Shown: positions 29,201 to 39,600 of the stretch, piece after piece
Layout of the letters: every line of letters begins with the position of its first letter
How positions within the stretch are numbered: the stretch's first letter is position 1
DNA from: Branchiostoma lanceolatum
Taxonomy: Eukaryota; Chordata; Leptocardii; Amphioxiformes; Branchiostomatidae
Assembly (NCBI RefSeq): GCF_035083965.1
Contig: NC_089732.1
Location: 5,099,383-5,163,382, forward strand
DNA: 64,000 nt
Direction of reading: 5' to 3'
The notes under the pieces: generated by a model
Seen by the model: the letters and a program-made list of their open reading frames with translations, nothing else
Told to the model about the DNA's origin: nothing
The model's database searches: none
Translations under genes and position numbers: made by a program

Positions 29201-32200
29201 ATAAGAGAACCCCAACCTAACGACCATAATTTTCTATCATGCACTGAAACTCCCGAAACACAACATTTTTGCTATGTCTAATCAGAAATGCATGGAAATT
29301 GTATGATGTAACGTAACGTCACGGATCTGTTGTAAATGAGGAATTCCAAGAACAACACAGCTATGCTGCTCTAATCACCAGCTTCCGGTACTTACACATA
29401 CCTGACTGCCGTGTGAGCTGCGTTGTCTCCTGCGGGCTTATGTTCGTGGGTGATGCTGGAACTGCAAGAACATATACGGATGGTACTAGTACTGTCACCA
29501 TGTTTTCTCACAGGTTTGTGAATGCTATAACGGGGATGCCCTAACATAACCCGTGCCCTAGCAATTAACAGGACACGCTTTTTCACGGCTAGAACTCACG
29601 GCACTCCATCGCTGAGTTGTCAGAGACCGGTCAGGTTTTGATGAATGACTTCAAAGTGAACGTATTTTTCTTTTTTATCACATGAAACCAGAACCAATGA
29701 GAATCAAAGGCTAAGTGCATAGTCCTTCTTCCTTGATGAAATGAATGTGCAAATCAAGACATAGAATTTGACACGGACGATAATTAATACTCACATCCAT
29801 CGCTTGTCCGGGCTGTTGCATTGCCGGGAGGACCTGTGTTCCTGCCATTATTCGCTCGAACCTGCATCGTTTAAGAAAGCGGCACAGTCATAGGTAAACA
29901 CAGAAAAACAAGGAGGCAGATAATGTTATTTATTTCAGTCAATCCTTGTACATCTATTCCACTATAGCTTACCTCCACTGCGTAACTAGTTGCAGCCTCC
30001 AGACCGCTGAAGCTATACTCTGTGGAATTTTCTGCCACCTCAGTCACGTTTTGAACATCATCGGAATTCGTTGAAGTGTACAGGTCGATGATGTAACCAT
30101 CATTAGGACCGTAGAAATTGTCCGGGTCGCTCCACGTCACACGCAGCTCAGACCAGGACAGGTTCGTCAGTTTCACGTCACGGGGTACTGTTGGAACTGG
30201 AATGAGAGTATCAGTTAGTACGGGGTTAGATCTTAACACATTCACGGAAAATCACTAAATAGCTGTCAAAGTGAAGTTTGAATCCTGCTCTCTTCAACTC
30301 ATACGGCATTTCATGTTGTATTGAAGTTTAAACGAGTGCATGATTTTTACTAAACAAACTTAATGCTCACCTCCTTCCAGTGTCCTCTGAATGGCCATCT
30401 CGCTTCTGTCACTCTGGAAGTCTCCCATGATCATGAAGGCGACGATCCAGAACTCATAGTACGTGTAGGGTGCGAGGTTGTGCACTGTAGAAGATGGACT
30501 TGAACTTTGTCCGACCCCGATGGAGGTTACGTTGGTGCTTCCTCTTGGTCGTACAGAAATGATATATCCCTGCACATGTTCTGCATATCCAGGGAGTGAC
30601 CACGTCAGCTGGATCTCTGTTGATGATATGGCTTCTGTCTGAAGCGATTCTGGAGTGATATCTGAAGGCCCTGGAGGAATAAAATCTTAATTGTTTTCGG
30701 ACAAAAACGACTATAAACTAAAATATGTCAGGAAGACTGTATCATAGTTATGAGTTAGCGATTGGTTGCCCTCAGCGACTACTTATTGTCTATTTCTATT
30801 GCAATAACCGTGATGTTAGACCTAGGTTCATGTACACAGCTATCTTTCTTTAAATCATTCATTCTCCTAGCTTTTGTTTCGGTGAGCAAAACAAGCAAGA
30901 AAGACATTCAGAATCAGCCGGTAAGGCATATCCGACTCTTAACTTATTTCATATTGAGGTCCTCTCTGTTACGTACCAATGCATGTTGGGTCCTCTCCAG
31001 TCCATGTCCCGTCGGCCTGGCACGTCCGGCTGGAATCTCCTATCAGCTGGTATCCATGGCTACAGGTAAACTGGACAACGTCCTCATAAGAGTTACCGCC
31101 ATTCACGGCACCGTTCTCTGGAGCTGGGAGTGTCGGACATTGTACTCCTGAAATGTAAAAGAAATGCTACGGACCAGTTGATACTGTTTCCAATGTCAAC
31201 CACATTTTATTTTTTAAGTGTCTCATGAGAATTAGGGCAAAGACACCTTTTTTGTTTGTTTTGCATGTTGATAAAGAATATATACATTTCATATTTAGGT
31301 TAAGTTATGAACTAAGAATAGGCTAGTAGTGACAAGATGTTGTCATCAGTTTCATATGAGGTAGCCCTTCTTCGTGCAACCTGGCAGTTGTGTGATAGAA
31401 TCTATGACACAATGTAACCATACATTCTACGTGAACTATAAGTTAAAATGATTTTCCTTACGGTCACATGCATGTCCATCGGAGTTGAGCATGTAGCCAT
31501 TGTTGCATGTGCAGATGTAACTTCCTTCTGTGTTGGTGCAGGCTTGATCACATGGTCCCCGGCCTCCGTTTGGGTTACATTCGTCTACGTCAACTATATC
31601 AGAGTAAAAGATCAAACATGTCATGAAAAACTAACGTACCCCCACTGTGGCCTGTCCAGTCAAGTCTGTCGTGTTCTGTTTGCGCTGTCACAGGTCTGTC
31701 TCAAAATCGCAGTTGGGACTAGCTGTAGTCAAATAGAGCATCATTGAGGGGGGTGGGTGTGGGGGGTGTTGGGGGGGGGGTGGAGGCAAAGCGTGGAACA
31801 AGCCATAATGCTGTCTTGTTAACGGTATGTTGAACTCTTCTGATAGCGATACAATATTTCAGAAAGTCTCAAGAACATGGTACCTTTTCTGTGGTAGTAG
31901 CCAAACAATCCTGCGTCAAATAAAAGTGCCCCAGGTGTATCCTTGTTTGCTCTGCTCAAGAAACAGGCATCGTGGCCATAATCAAACGACAGACACGATC
32001 CAGACGGAACAGTAGAAGTTCCCACTAAACACCGTCTAGCGCACTCCTCCTCGTCAATGTTATTGATCCTTTCGTCGTTGTGGCCCTCCAGGGCTTTTCC
32101 ATTGTAGAAGTCAAACCGGGACAGCGACGTGTTTGCTTCTGAAAAAGAAAAGTTTGGGAGCCAATGCTCTATGATTTGCAGTACAGATCATTTAGATATA

Positions 32201-33044
32201 GCCTTCACTTCTACCTTTAGTCTTGTTGTGTTACAGCCATGAGACTCATTTCTGAAATGTTTGCAATTGGATGATAACACTAATTATCTGTGAAATATTG
32301 AAATATGCGATACATATTTACCCCCTCCCCCAAATTTTAGAAAGGTCATTGTAATTATATCGTTGCTACATTGTGCGGATAACTCATGACCAGGCGAAAA
32401 TGTCCCACCTGGCTGGTCAAGGCTTTGTTTACATCGATGGGTTGTCCTTGTCCTGAAGGCGTATATACCTGCCTTACACGCATACTAGCAGCCGACATGT
32501 CAAACTACATACCAATGCAGTGAACAATCACAAAACTTCCTTCAGAAGGTGACCCTTCTACACGAAGGTTCTAAGAGAACCCCTATCTACCGACCACATT
32601 TTTTTTCAAGCACTGAACCTCCCGAAACACAACATTTATCCTAGGCCTAATCAGAAAACATATTTTCTTGTTTGACTCAAAGTATGATTCGAATGTATGA
32701 CTGCTCGATGCATGGAAATTTCATAATGTATAAAGTAGATGTTATCACCGCGGACCTAACCTAGCTGTTGTAGATGAAAAATTACCAGGACAACTTCAGA
32801 CACTCAGTTATGATCCCTTAATCACCAACTAACGTTACCAGTACCCACCAATACGTGACTGCCGTTTCAGGGGCAATATTTTACATTACATAAATACAGT
32901 ATATCAACAGAAAGGAGGCTAATGCTGGTTATTCCGTTCATTCTCACTTGTGGAAAACTATGCACTAAATAGATATGCCAAATACACGTACTCACCGGCA
33001 AAACCGACAAAGAAACAGAACAAGAGGAAAACGTTCCCGGCCAT
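22971..33044 (-). CDS. Gene C: type I receptor with doubled PAN-EGF-sushi-FN3 block and ITAM-like tail
   Basis: Exons: 32996-33044, 31884-32138, 31462-31593, 30977-31147, 30371-30670, 29973-30196, 29795-29861, 29402-29461, 28509-28763, 28208-28345, 27742-27912, 27023-27319, 26634-26857, 26444-26510, 26135-26238, 25605-25827, 25384-25489, 24987-25127, 24584-24782, 24157-24199, 23965-23997, 23580-23661, 22971-23277. They sum to 3648 bases, 1215 codons plus stop, with every junction in frame; that sum is strong support for one continuous gene. The order is signal, PAN, EGF, sushi, FN3, FN3, chimeric exon, PAN, EGF, sushi, FN3 x3, RPTP membrane-proximal unit, membrane segment, tail. No phosphatase. 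Two separate genes is the alternative, but no second signal peptide was found. Confidence 0.82.
23580..23661 (-). CDS. Gene C transmembrane exon
   Basis: [13 protein letters not shown] then IGIVASAAVVLLKRR: a single membrane span with a basic stop. The acceptor is a NAGNAG pair (CAGCAG), so ends at 23661 or 23664 would differ by one Ala. It exits in phase 2 (GTCAGT donor), as do genes A and B. Confidence 0.85.
23930..23997 (-). repeat. Duplicated stalk microexon of gene C
   Basis: The 33-base microexon 23965-23997 (EGSASSSHTPA, a Ser/Thr-rich stalk likely to be O-glycosylated) has a degraded partial copy beside it at 23930-23960, sharing the gcgtatgtgaag core. The gene B counterpart is 37328-37363. 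Gene A has no such exon. Confidence 0.6.
24157..25489 (-). CDS. Gene C membrane-proximal RPTP-type unit
   Basis: Exons 25384-25489, 24987-25127, 24584-24782 and 24157-24199 (106+141+199+43) encode [51 protein letters not shown] and [10 protein letters not shown]. The first two sum to 247 bases in all three genes, and the last exon is 43 bases in all three. The donor at 24583 (GTTTTT) is weak. This is the region expected just outside the membrane in a tyrosine phosphatase receptor, here without a phosphatase behind it. Confidence 0.83.
25605..28763 (-). CDS. Gene C second ectodomain block
   Basis: PAN (28509-28763), EGF (28208-28345, opens [18 protein letters not shown]), sushi/CCP (27742-27912, [15 protein letters not shown] and CQADGTWSG), FN3-1 (27023-27319), FN3-2 (26634-26857, 26444-26510) and FN3-3 (26135-26238, 25605-25827). 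All but FN3-3 have a second copy at 29795-32138, including long intron similarity. The PAN exon is the entry point of the copied block and splices in phase 1. Confidence 0.87.
28985..29120. repeat. Intron-1 repeat copy 1
   Basis: Contains gtcccacctggcg, tgtccttgtcctgaaggcgt and ctgccttgcacgcatactag blocks, found again at 32400-32525 and 34080-34215. It marks the copied half of intron 1 in front of the second PAN exon of gene C. Confidence 0.8.
29402..29461 (-). CDS. Gene C chimeric exon at the duplication seam
   Basis: The exon starts as the FN3-3 exon does (FPASPTNISPQE; compare [12 protein letters not shown] at 26238) and then runs into sequence matching intron 1 of the same gene (near 32860). 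It ends at a strong donor, CAG|GTATGTG. Length is 60 bases, phase 1-1, so the frame continues into the PAN exon (…TRQS-ESITSLSWFDV). The intron copy at the matching spot reads CACGTATTGG, a poorer donor. Skipping it would also keep frame. Use of this exon in RNA is inferred, not shown. Confidence 0.7.
29795..32138 (-). CDS. Gene C first ectodomain block
   Basis: PAN (31884-32138, [20 protein letters not shown]), EGF (31462-31593), sushi (30977-31147), FN3-1 (30371-30670) and FN3-2 (29973-30196, 29795-29861). Same exon sizes as the second block (255, 171, 224, 67 bases), with indels only in the EGF and FN3-1 exons. PAN and EGF/sushi modules are typical sites for protein or carbohydrate contacts. 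Confidence 0.88.
31741..31792 (+). repeat. G-run tract in a gene C intron
   Basis: A dense series of G runs (three to ten long) split by T or TG; fits an intramolecular G-quadruplex pattern on the plus strand. Confidence 0.7.
32400..32525. repeat. Intron-1 repeat copy 2
   Basis: Same blocks as 28985-29120, in gene C intron 1 between the signal and first PAN exons. This is the parent position for the copied half intron. Confidence 0.8.
32996..33044 (-). CDS. Gene C start exon: signal peptide
   Basis: ATG at 33042-33044 opens MAGNVFLLFCFFVGFA and exits in phase 1 at GTGAGT. Start context has A at -3 and G at +4. Confidence 0.85.
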
Positions 33045-34079
33045 CTTTTGAATCGTCTCCTCCTGTGCACCTAGTCAAGTTTGAAAAGTTGTATCCGTCC
33101 TCTAACAATGTAGTGCCCTGCTTCTATCTTCTTCAAAATCGTCATTTTTGTGACTGTTTGATCACATTTTACAGCTCTATTGTGCCCTCTTATGACATAC
33201 CACGCATTTGTAAGCTATGCCTTTCTTAACTTGTTGTTCCTTAAGTTATATTCGTAAAAAGTAATTCGTGCTAATTAGTCAGAGATCACCCACGTACTTC
33301 TCCACGTGCAGATATATCACTACACACGACCTCGCGAGCTCGGAGTATCATTAAACCAAGGTCAACGTCCAGGTGTTGTTGAACAGCTTTTGTAAGGCCT
33401 AAGAAAAAAAAATTGTCGTGTTTCTGGTTACCCGACAGACACTAGTACTACCAAGAACTTGTCGACCCATGCCTTTTTTCTGGTTGCCTGCTGGCAAGAG
33501 ACATGAAATATTCAGTGTGACATCTGAGTGAGTGATGAAATTCAAGACTTCCTGCAGATGTATTGCACACCCTGTTAACAGATGAGACCTTTGAATAGTT
33601 GATGATAGAATGTGCAATAAACACTGAACTTATTTGTTTATCAATATACTTGTTTTTGTACAATGTATATTTGTTTAAGTGCAATATGATGTTGAAGATA
33701 AAAGACTGAGTGTCTGATGCATTTCAGCTTTCCATTGCTAAGATGTATATTCTAAAAAAAAAAGGATCCCTACCTACCGACTTTCATTTTTTTCAGGACT
33801 GGAACCAGAAACAAAGCATTTTTTCTTAGGCCTAGGCATGGATCATCCTATCATTTACACATTTTACACCGTCTTATCTTATACCTCGTAAATGACAATG
33901 TTTGGCCATTTCTTTGTTCTTCTCAACACGATTGAACAACTTTGATCTGAAATATAGGACACAATATAGGACACAATATGGGACACAAATTTACCCCCCC
34001 CCCCCACATCTAGCTATGTTTGTGTATTTATGTCGTTGTTAGATTGTACCGATAACTCATGACCCGCGCAGGTGAGACC

Positions 34080-34215
34080 AACATGTGTCCCACCTGGCGG
34101 GCCAAGGCTTTGTTTACATCAATGGGTTGTCCTTGTCCTGAAGGCGTATATGTCTGCCTTGCACGCATACTAGCAGACGACATGCCAAACTACATACGAA
34201 TGCAGTTCCTCCTTC
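34080..34215. repeat. Intron-1 repeat copy 3, stranded upstream of gene C
   Basis: Same blocks as 28985-29120 and 32400-32525 but outside the gene, with no PAN exon beside it; similarity extends left to about 33960. Confidence 0.75.
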
Positions 34216-35376
34216 AGGAGGTGACTCTCATTCCTCCTTCTATGTCCGAACATTTCCCGCCTGGCTCAAGGCTTTGTTTCATTGAGAGGGTGGTCCTTGT
34301 CCTTAAGGCCTTCCTACCTACCTAAGAAAAGTGGGAATGTCTATATAATTACACATGGCAAAGAGTACATTTACTCGAGCGGGGCATATAATAACGAGAA
34401 AGTCGTAATGTGTCGGTGGACAAGATTCACTGGTAAGAATGTCAGTTCACTGACACGATGAAGTGCTATCCTTTACGTTATGCCGTATCAAAGCATTCTT
34501 CAACGGTTGTGCAGCAGAAGTTGTGCGGTACATGTCAGCAACAACAATCTATTTGAAAGATATCACTCAAACATCTTCTCTACATTCGCTAAAAATGCTT
34601 GGAAGCATGTGTGTCTGACTTTGGTGTGCATCATGGAGTACAATAGAAACTGGTGGGACAAGAGAGCACAGCCTCAGCACTGGTGATTAAGTCTAATTAT
34701 CACATAGGTAGATGGCGTCGACCAATCAGAAGCCACCATTTCCCACAATAAGTGGTCTGTTATCACGCCATAACACACCACTTATTGACGTCATGTCAGA
34801 ACACAGCCGTTCCATTTTGTAGAGGGGGTATCTTTTTGATGAATCCTTTTCTTAACCTTGTTTAAAAAATCTTTATAACCGTTGCATTTTGTAGAGGGGG
34901 TACCTATTTCATGAATCTTTTTCTTAACCTTGTTTAAAAAAATCTTTATTGTCTTAGAATTCCTAAAAATTCCTTAGAATACATGAAAAAGGGAAAACAA
35001 ATTTAAAATTCCCAAAAATGTTCCGCGTGTTCCATTTGCTGTTGGCCAAAGAAACCACGTTCTATCTAAGGTTCCGCGCGTTCTATTTCCTGCTGGCCAA
35101 AGAACCTGTGTTCTATTCAGGTTTATCTGAGGTCATGTTGCAGGGAGATTCTTCAATGATAACATTTTCTGACTGACCTGAAACCGACCCTCCTATCCTG
35201 TGTGGTTGAAATAAATAAATCAGGCAACAGTTGTACATATTCTTCATCATCTTCTGTTAATAAAAGACAAATGTGAATTCTGAAATGCATTCTTAATAGT
35301 ATAAGGGATCTATGCGTCAAACAGAAATTGTCTACTCTTATATGCGTCAGTTTGGATAAGCTATATGATAATAACG

Positions 35377-35547
35377 TTAATGACCCGCCTCTTCCTCGGT
35401 GTATATGGTGTCATAACGCCTGGTCATGTGCTATAACCACCTCATAAAACCACCTCGTTCGCTTCGCTCACTCGGTGGTTTTATTCGGTGGTTATAGCAC
35501 ATGGCCAGGCGTTATGACACCATATACACCTCGGGGCGGGTCATTAA
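35377..35547. mobile_element. Foldback MITE with TTAA borders
   Basis: Nearly perfect palindrome of 171 bases. The arms run TTAATGACCCGCC… inward and meet at a short loop around ctcgttcgcttcgctcact. TTAA at both ends is the target choice of piggyBac-type transposons. No coding capacity. Confidence 0.8.
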
Positions 35548-36334
35548 CCCTTAATTAGTCGTCTGTCCTGGGGCATTCTAGAGATGACCAGGTGCCCTGC
35601 TCCTGAGACGGCGACCATTGTGTGACCACTGAGTGACCGAACATTTTATCAGTACTGTATAACGAATTCAATTGATGAAGAAGTGCATTTTGTAAGTTGT
35701 GCGTGTTTTGCTGTCTTTCACATCAAACTTTACATCATGGATCATACTCAATTAATAAAAAAAAAACAAAGATCATACAAATCCAGTGGAAAGAGGACTT
35801 TACGGTTTCGTAATCATCTAGGGTACAGTCCAAATGGGGTACGTACTTTTCGTGATAATGCACACCATATAAGGAGCGATACAAAGACAAAGAATGACAT
35901 TTGAAGTGAAGTCCTTTACTGTACAGTCACCCCTAAGTTGAACACGAAGGTACATTATTTCAAACCACAGTAATAATCACTAAGTACATTTCAAAGTTAA
36001 TAGAAAACGCAGTCATCTACTGATATAGGTACCAACGTAGATGGTCAATGCATTTATACAAAGATAAATATAGGGCCATATAGAATTTTATAGAATTTAG
36101 TAACATTTAACATATATTATAAAGTACGATATCTGTCCTATTTAAAGCAGTTGATAGATCTATTGATAGATAATTGATAAATCCATTGTGTATACGAAGT
36201 TGCTTGAGTGGGCAAATTAGACAATGCCTATACTGTAAGTTCCTTCAAACAGTAGTATAGCACTACCTTGACCTTTAATAGTCAAATAAGGAAAACAATG
36301 AAGTTAAGCCCTTAACGCTCTAAGGTATGTTTAT

Positions 36335-36623
36335 CTAAAGATGCTTCAATACTCGCTTCTTTGCAAGTTTCTGATATTCATTGTTTTCTTTCTCCAGTGT
36401 GCGTGGGTCCAGGGTCTGATAGGCTCCCTCGTCGCCGACATCAGGCATGTCGTACTCTCCATCTTGATTGGCTCCTCCGCGTTTGGTGTTGTCGTCATTG
36501 ATGACGTCACAGTACGTTCCATCGTCGTTTGCGCGGTTTGTTCTAGTGTCTGTGTAGTACGTGTCGTCAAACGCGTCGTTTTGCACAGTCGTGCCGTTAG
36601 CCTCACGTTTTGATTTGGCAAGT
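36335..36623 (-). CDS. Gene B cytoplasmic tail exon with ITAM-like tyrosine pair
   Basis: About 95 residues. Tyrosine motifs: [28 protein letters not shown] and [11 protein letters not shown], then [10 protein letters not shown] before the stop TAG at 36335. YQTL-x11-YQKL lies at 36365-36421, same spacing as gene C. The acidic/basic layout also matches gene C. Confidence 0.87.
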
Positions 36624-39600
36624 CTGCAAACGATATATTTTGTATAAGATTTTGTCTGTTTAGGAATTAGGACTTTCTTTACATCTGTTTGTACATAGAG
36701 CTGATTCATATTATTCAAGATATTTGTCTCTTTTTTTCTGTAATAGGAGGTGAGGGTAGATTTTGCTCATTACGAATTCTGCAGAAATATATTCTTATGG
36801 GATGAAATTCAAACCTGTAACGCTGTTGTATGTCCTCTTGTCTTCGATTGTCTTTCAACCACATTTTTAATACATTGAGTCGGGACAGAATAGTAAAATT
36901 GAGATGGAGAGGAGGAAAAATAATAACATTTCCTACTGACCTTCGTTTGAGCACAAATACGGCAGCCACTGAGACAACAAGTGCGACCAGGAGAAGGGCT
37001 GAAACTGCACCCAGGCCGATCAGTCCTGAAGAAAAACGGCGGCATTTGATGCTTTGAAAATCAGGCAGTTCAGCACATTAACAGTTTTCAGCTGTCATCC
37101 TTGTATGATATATTATGTTATCTGGCCTTCATCTGCATGTATTAATACCGTGATGTCTGTTGCGTCAGTAGGATGAAACGATAGAGATGTATGGCTATAT
37201 ACACTTGGTTTGGTTCATGTAACGTTACATATATAAACATAATGTATAATAAACTATATATTTAACCATAGCCTACAATTATTGTAATGAAGGCGCTGGT
37301 TTAGGTAGAAATTGCATACATACATACCTGCTTGGAGTGTATGTGAAGTAGTCGCTGACCTTTCTCTTGTTGTGACTTATAATAGATAACAAAAAGGCTG
37401 TTATTATCACCATTATACCATCATTTGTCTAGAGACCCCATGTTCAAAAAGTTCCATTTCATCAAATAAATACCCGAACAGCAATGCAATGATGTGCTTA
37501 CAACTACGAGACATACTGTCCTTACCGGTTGACACTGGTTCCATGTACTGACTCGCAGAAAAATACGGCTGAAACAAATGATTAAGAAGACGTGAAACTA
37601 AAGATGAATACTAAATAATGCAAACCAAGTCTTTTCCCAGCCACTTAAAGAATATTACACAAACAGCACAATGAGAATTATCGCAATGCTTACATTAGTT
37701 CACATAGCTAGTTCTTTCAAAAGTAAAAGGATCATTTGATAGGCAATACAAATAGAAGTAGACATAGAAATACGAACGTATTCAGGCAAAGAAACTATTT
37801 GCCTGAGGTGTAAGAAAAAACAGAGCAAGAACCTGTTCTCCATCGTTAGGTCCATACGCCCTGACAGACGTGGTGTAGGATGAGTCCGGCTCCAGCGGGG
37901 AGTTGGTGTACTCCTGGTTATACACGTCATCAGATGTCAGAGCACGCCTCTTCCGGCCGCCTTGCTGGGGTTTACAACTGGTCACTCGTCCATCGCCAAC
38001 GGTCACTGTGGTAGATTCACCTACTGCCTCTCTGTAGAGCAGTTAAACATAAAACATGGTAGAAATGTTTAGGTTATTTCAGCAGCCATCAGGCTACTAA
38101 CCATTGTAATGATTAAGCTTCTTTTTTTCCAAATGATATTATATAAAGCTTGCATATACCTGAAAAAAGACAAGTCCATATAGTCAGTGCATGCCGCTCA
38201 TGCACTAAAAAGAACAATAGTGTAAAAGTTTGAAAGCACTAACGGTGTTAGAGCCATGGTGATGTACGCGATGTTCCCATCTCGAGAGTCCTTCGCCTCC
38301 TCTAGAGTCCCGTATGGCTGCAGCATCTCCGGGTCTGGTAGGTTGTCTGCACTGATGCTCTTCACCACAACGAGGTGGTAACATCTGTAAAATACCAATG
38401 TGTTACTTGACATCATAATGCCATAGACTTTTTGAATACTATATGTATATATAGCTATTTGGAAGCCTCGCAGCCCTAAGCTTCCAAGCGCCCTCCTGTA
38501 AAACCGAGTGGTTCTAGTGTCTAAAATGCAGCACATCAGAAGATATCTTGTTCGACAACAACTTCCATGCTCTAACGATTTGATACACCAATTTTCTTTA
38601 TCATTTGTGTAGGTAATACATGCAGATATATCATTTCTTAACGCCATCATTGTGTGTTAATGCTTACCCTATCGGCCCATTTCTACCAGATGACGGTCTG
38701 ACTTGGAGTGGGAAAGATGTGGAGTCAATCTTCGTTCCGTCTGGTAGAACGGGTAGTTCAGGTTCTGAAGGCTCTGTAAATTAAAAGACGTTGGTTGGAG
38801 AGGAAGACAGTATGGTACCAGGTACTGTTATTGATTAAGTGTTCCACGTAGAGTAAAAAAAAAAACTCGGACTGTAACGTTACTCACTTCCCGGCGGCAC
38901 GGTACAGTTGACAGTCTGACTGAAGTCCCCCTCCCCTGTGTAGGTGAAACCTGTCACGTTTATGGTGTACACAGAGTTGGGCAGCAGGTCCAGAATCTCC
39001 GTTTTGGTTGACTTCATCAGTCTGATACTTTTAGATGTTGTTGACTTCAAAACGTATTCACCCTCCTGTCTTCCCCCATCGTCAGTTTTATAATGTCCCT
39101 GGATATGTACCTGATTCAAAGAAACGATAGAATGAATCCGAATGTTGGCCTTGCGGAGAACGAAATGAACATTAAGCTTGAAATTCTGGTACGAAATATT
39201 GATGAGAGAGAAGAAACGAACTAAAATCAAGAAAAGGGTTGCCTTTATTTTTGTTCACTCTATTCTTAGGAAAAACAGTAGTATGTTCTCTATGAGCATT
39301 TTGAGTCAATAGGTGGATTAGGAAATAGAAAAAAAAAGACAAATCAGGAGAATACAAGCTAAAAATATCTGCTATTGTATAGAAAAAATGAATAGGTAGC
39401 ACATCCTCCGGGAAGCGCATACTGTGTAACATATAATTTATAAAAGCTACATGTGCTTGTGATTCTCCAAAGTGAAGAAGGAAAACAAACGTACTTTATA
39501 TCCAATGACGTCTCCCCTGGGTACCGCAGGTGATGACCAACTGATGTTACAATGTGTGTCCTCCTCCTGTCGGCGTATGTTTGTGGGCGATGATGGGACT

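Larger units (their letters stand above)
33045..36334. other. Spacer between genes B and C, repeat-rich
   Basis: Holds the gene C promoter side and the gene B 3' UTR side. Seen: an intron-1-like repeat (33960-34215), C runs near 33996, an imperfect tandem pair of about 71 bases (34807-34877 and 34878-34949), another pair built on ttccgcg…tggccaaagaa (35018-35133), and a foldback (35377-35547). No exon recognised. Confidence 0.6.

Noticed and set aside
29021-29227. Possible start and signal peptide (MAQDPFTAFVSSLACRLLVCV) for a separate gene beginning at the second PAN block
   Set aside because: It lies in the duplicated intron-1 repeat, also present at 32400 and 34080, with no fitting donor. 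The in-frame chimeric exon explains the structure better.
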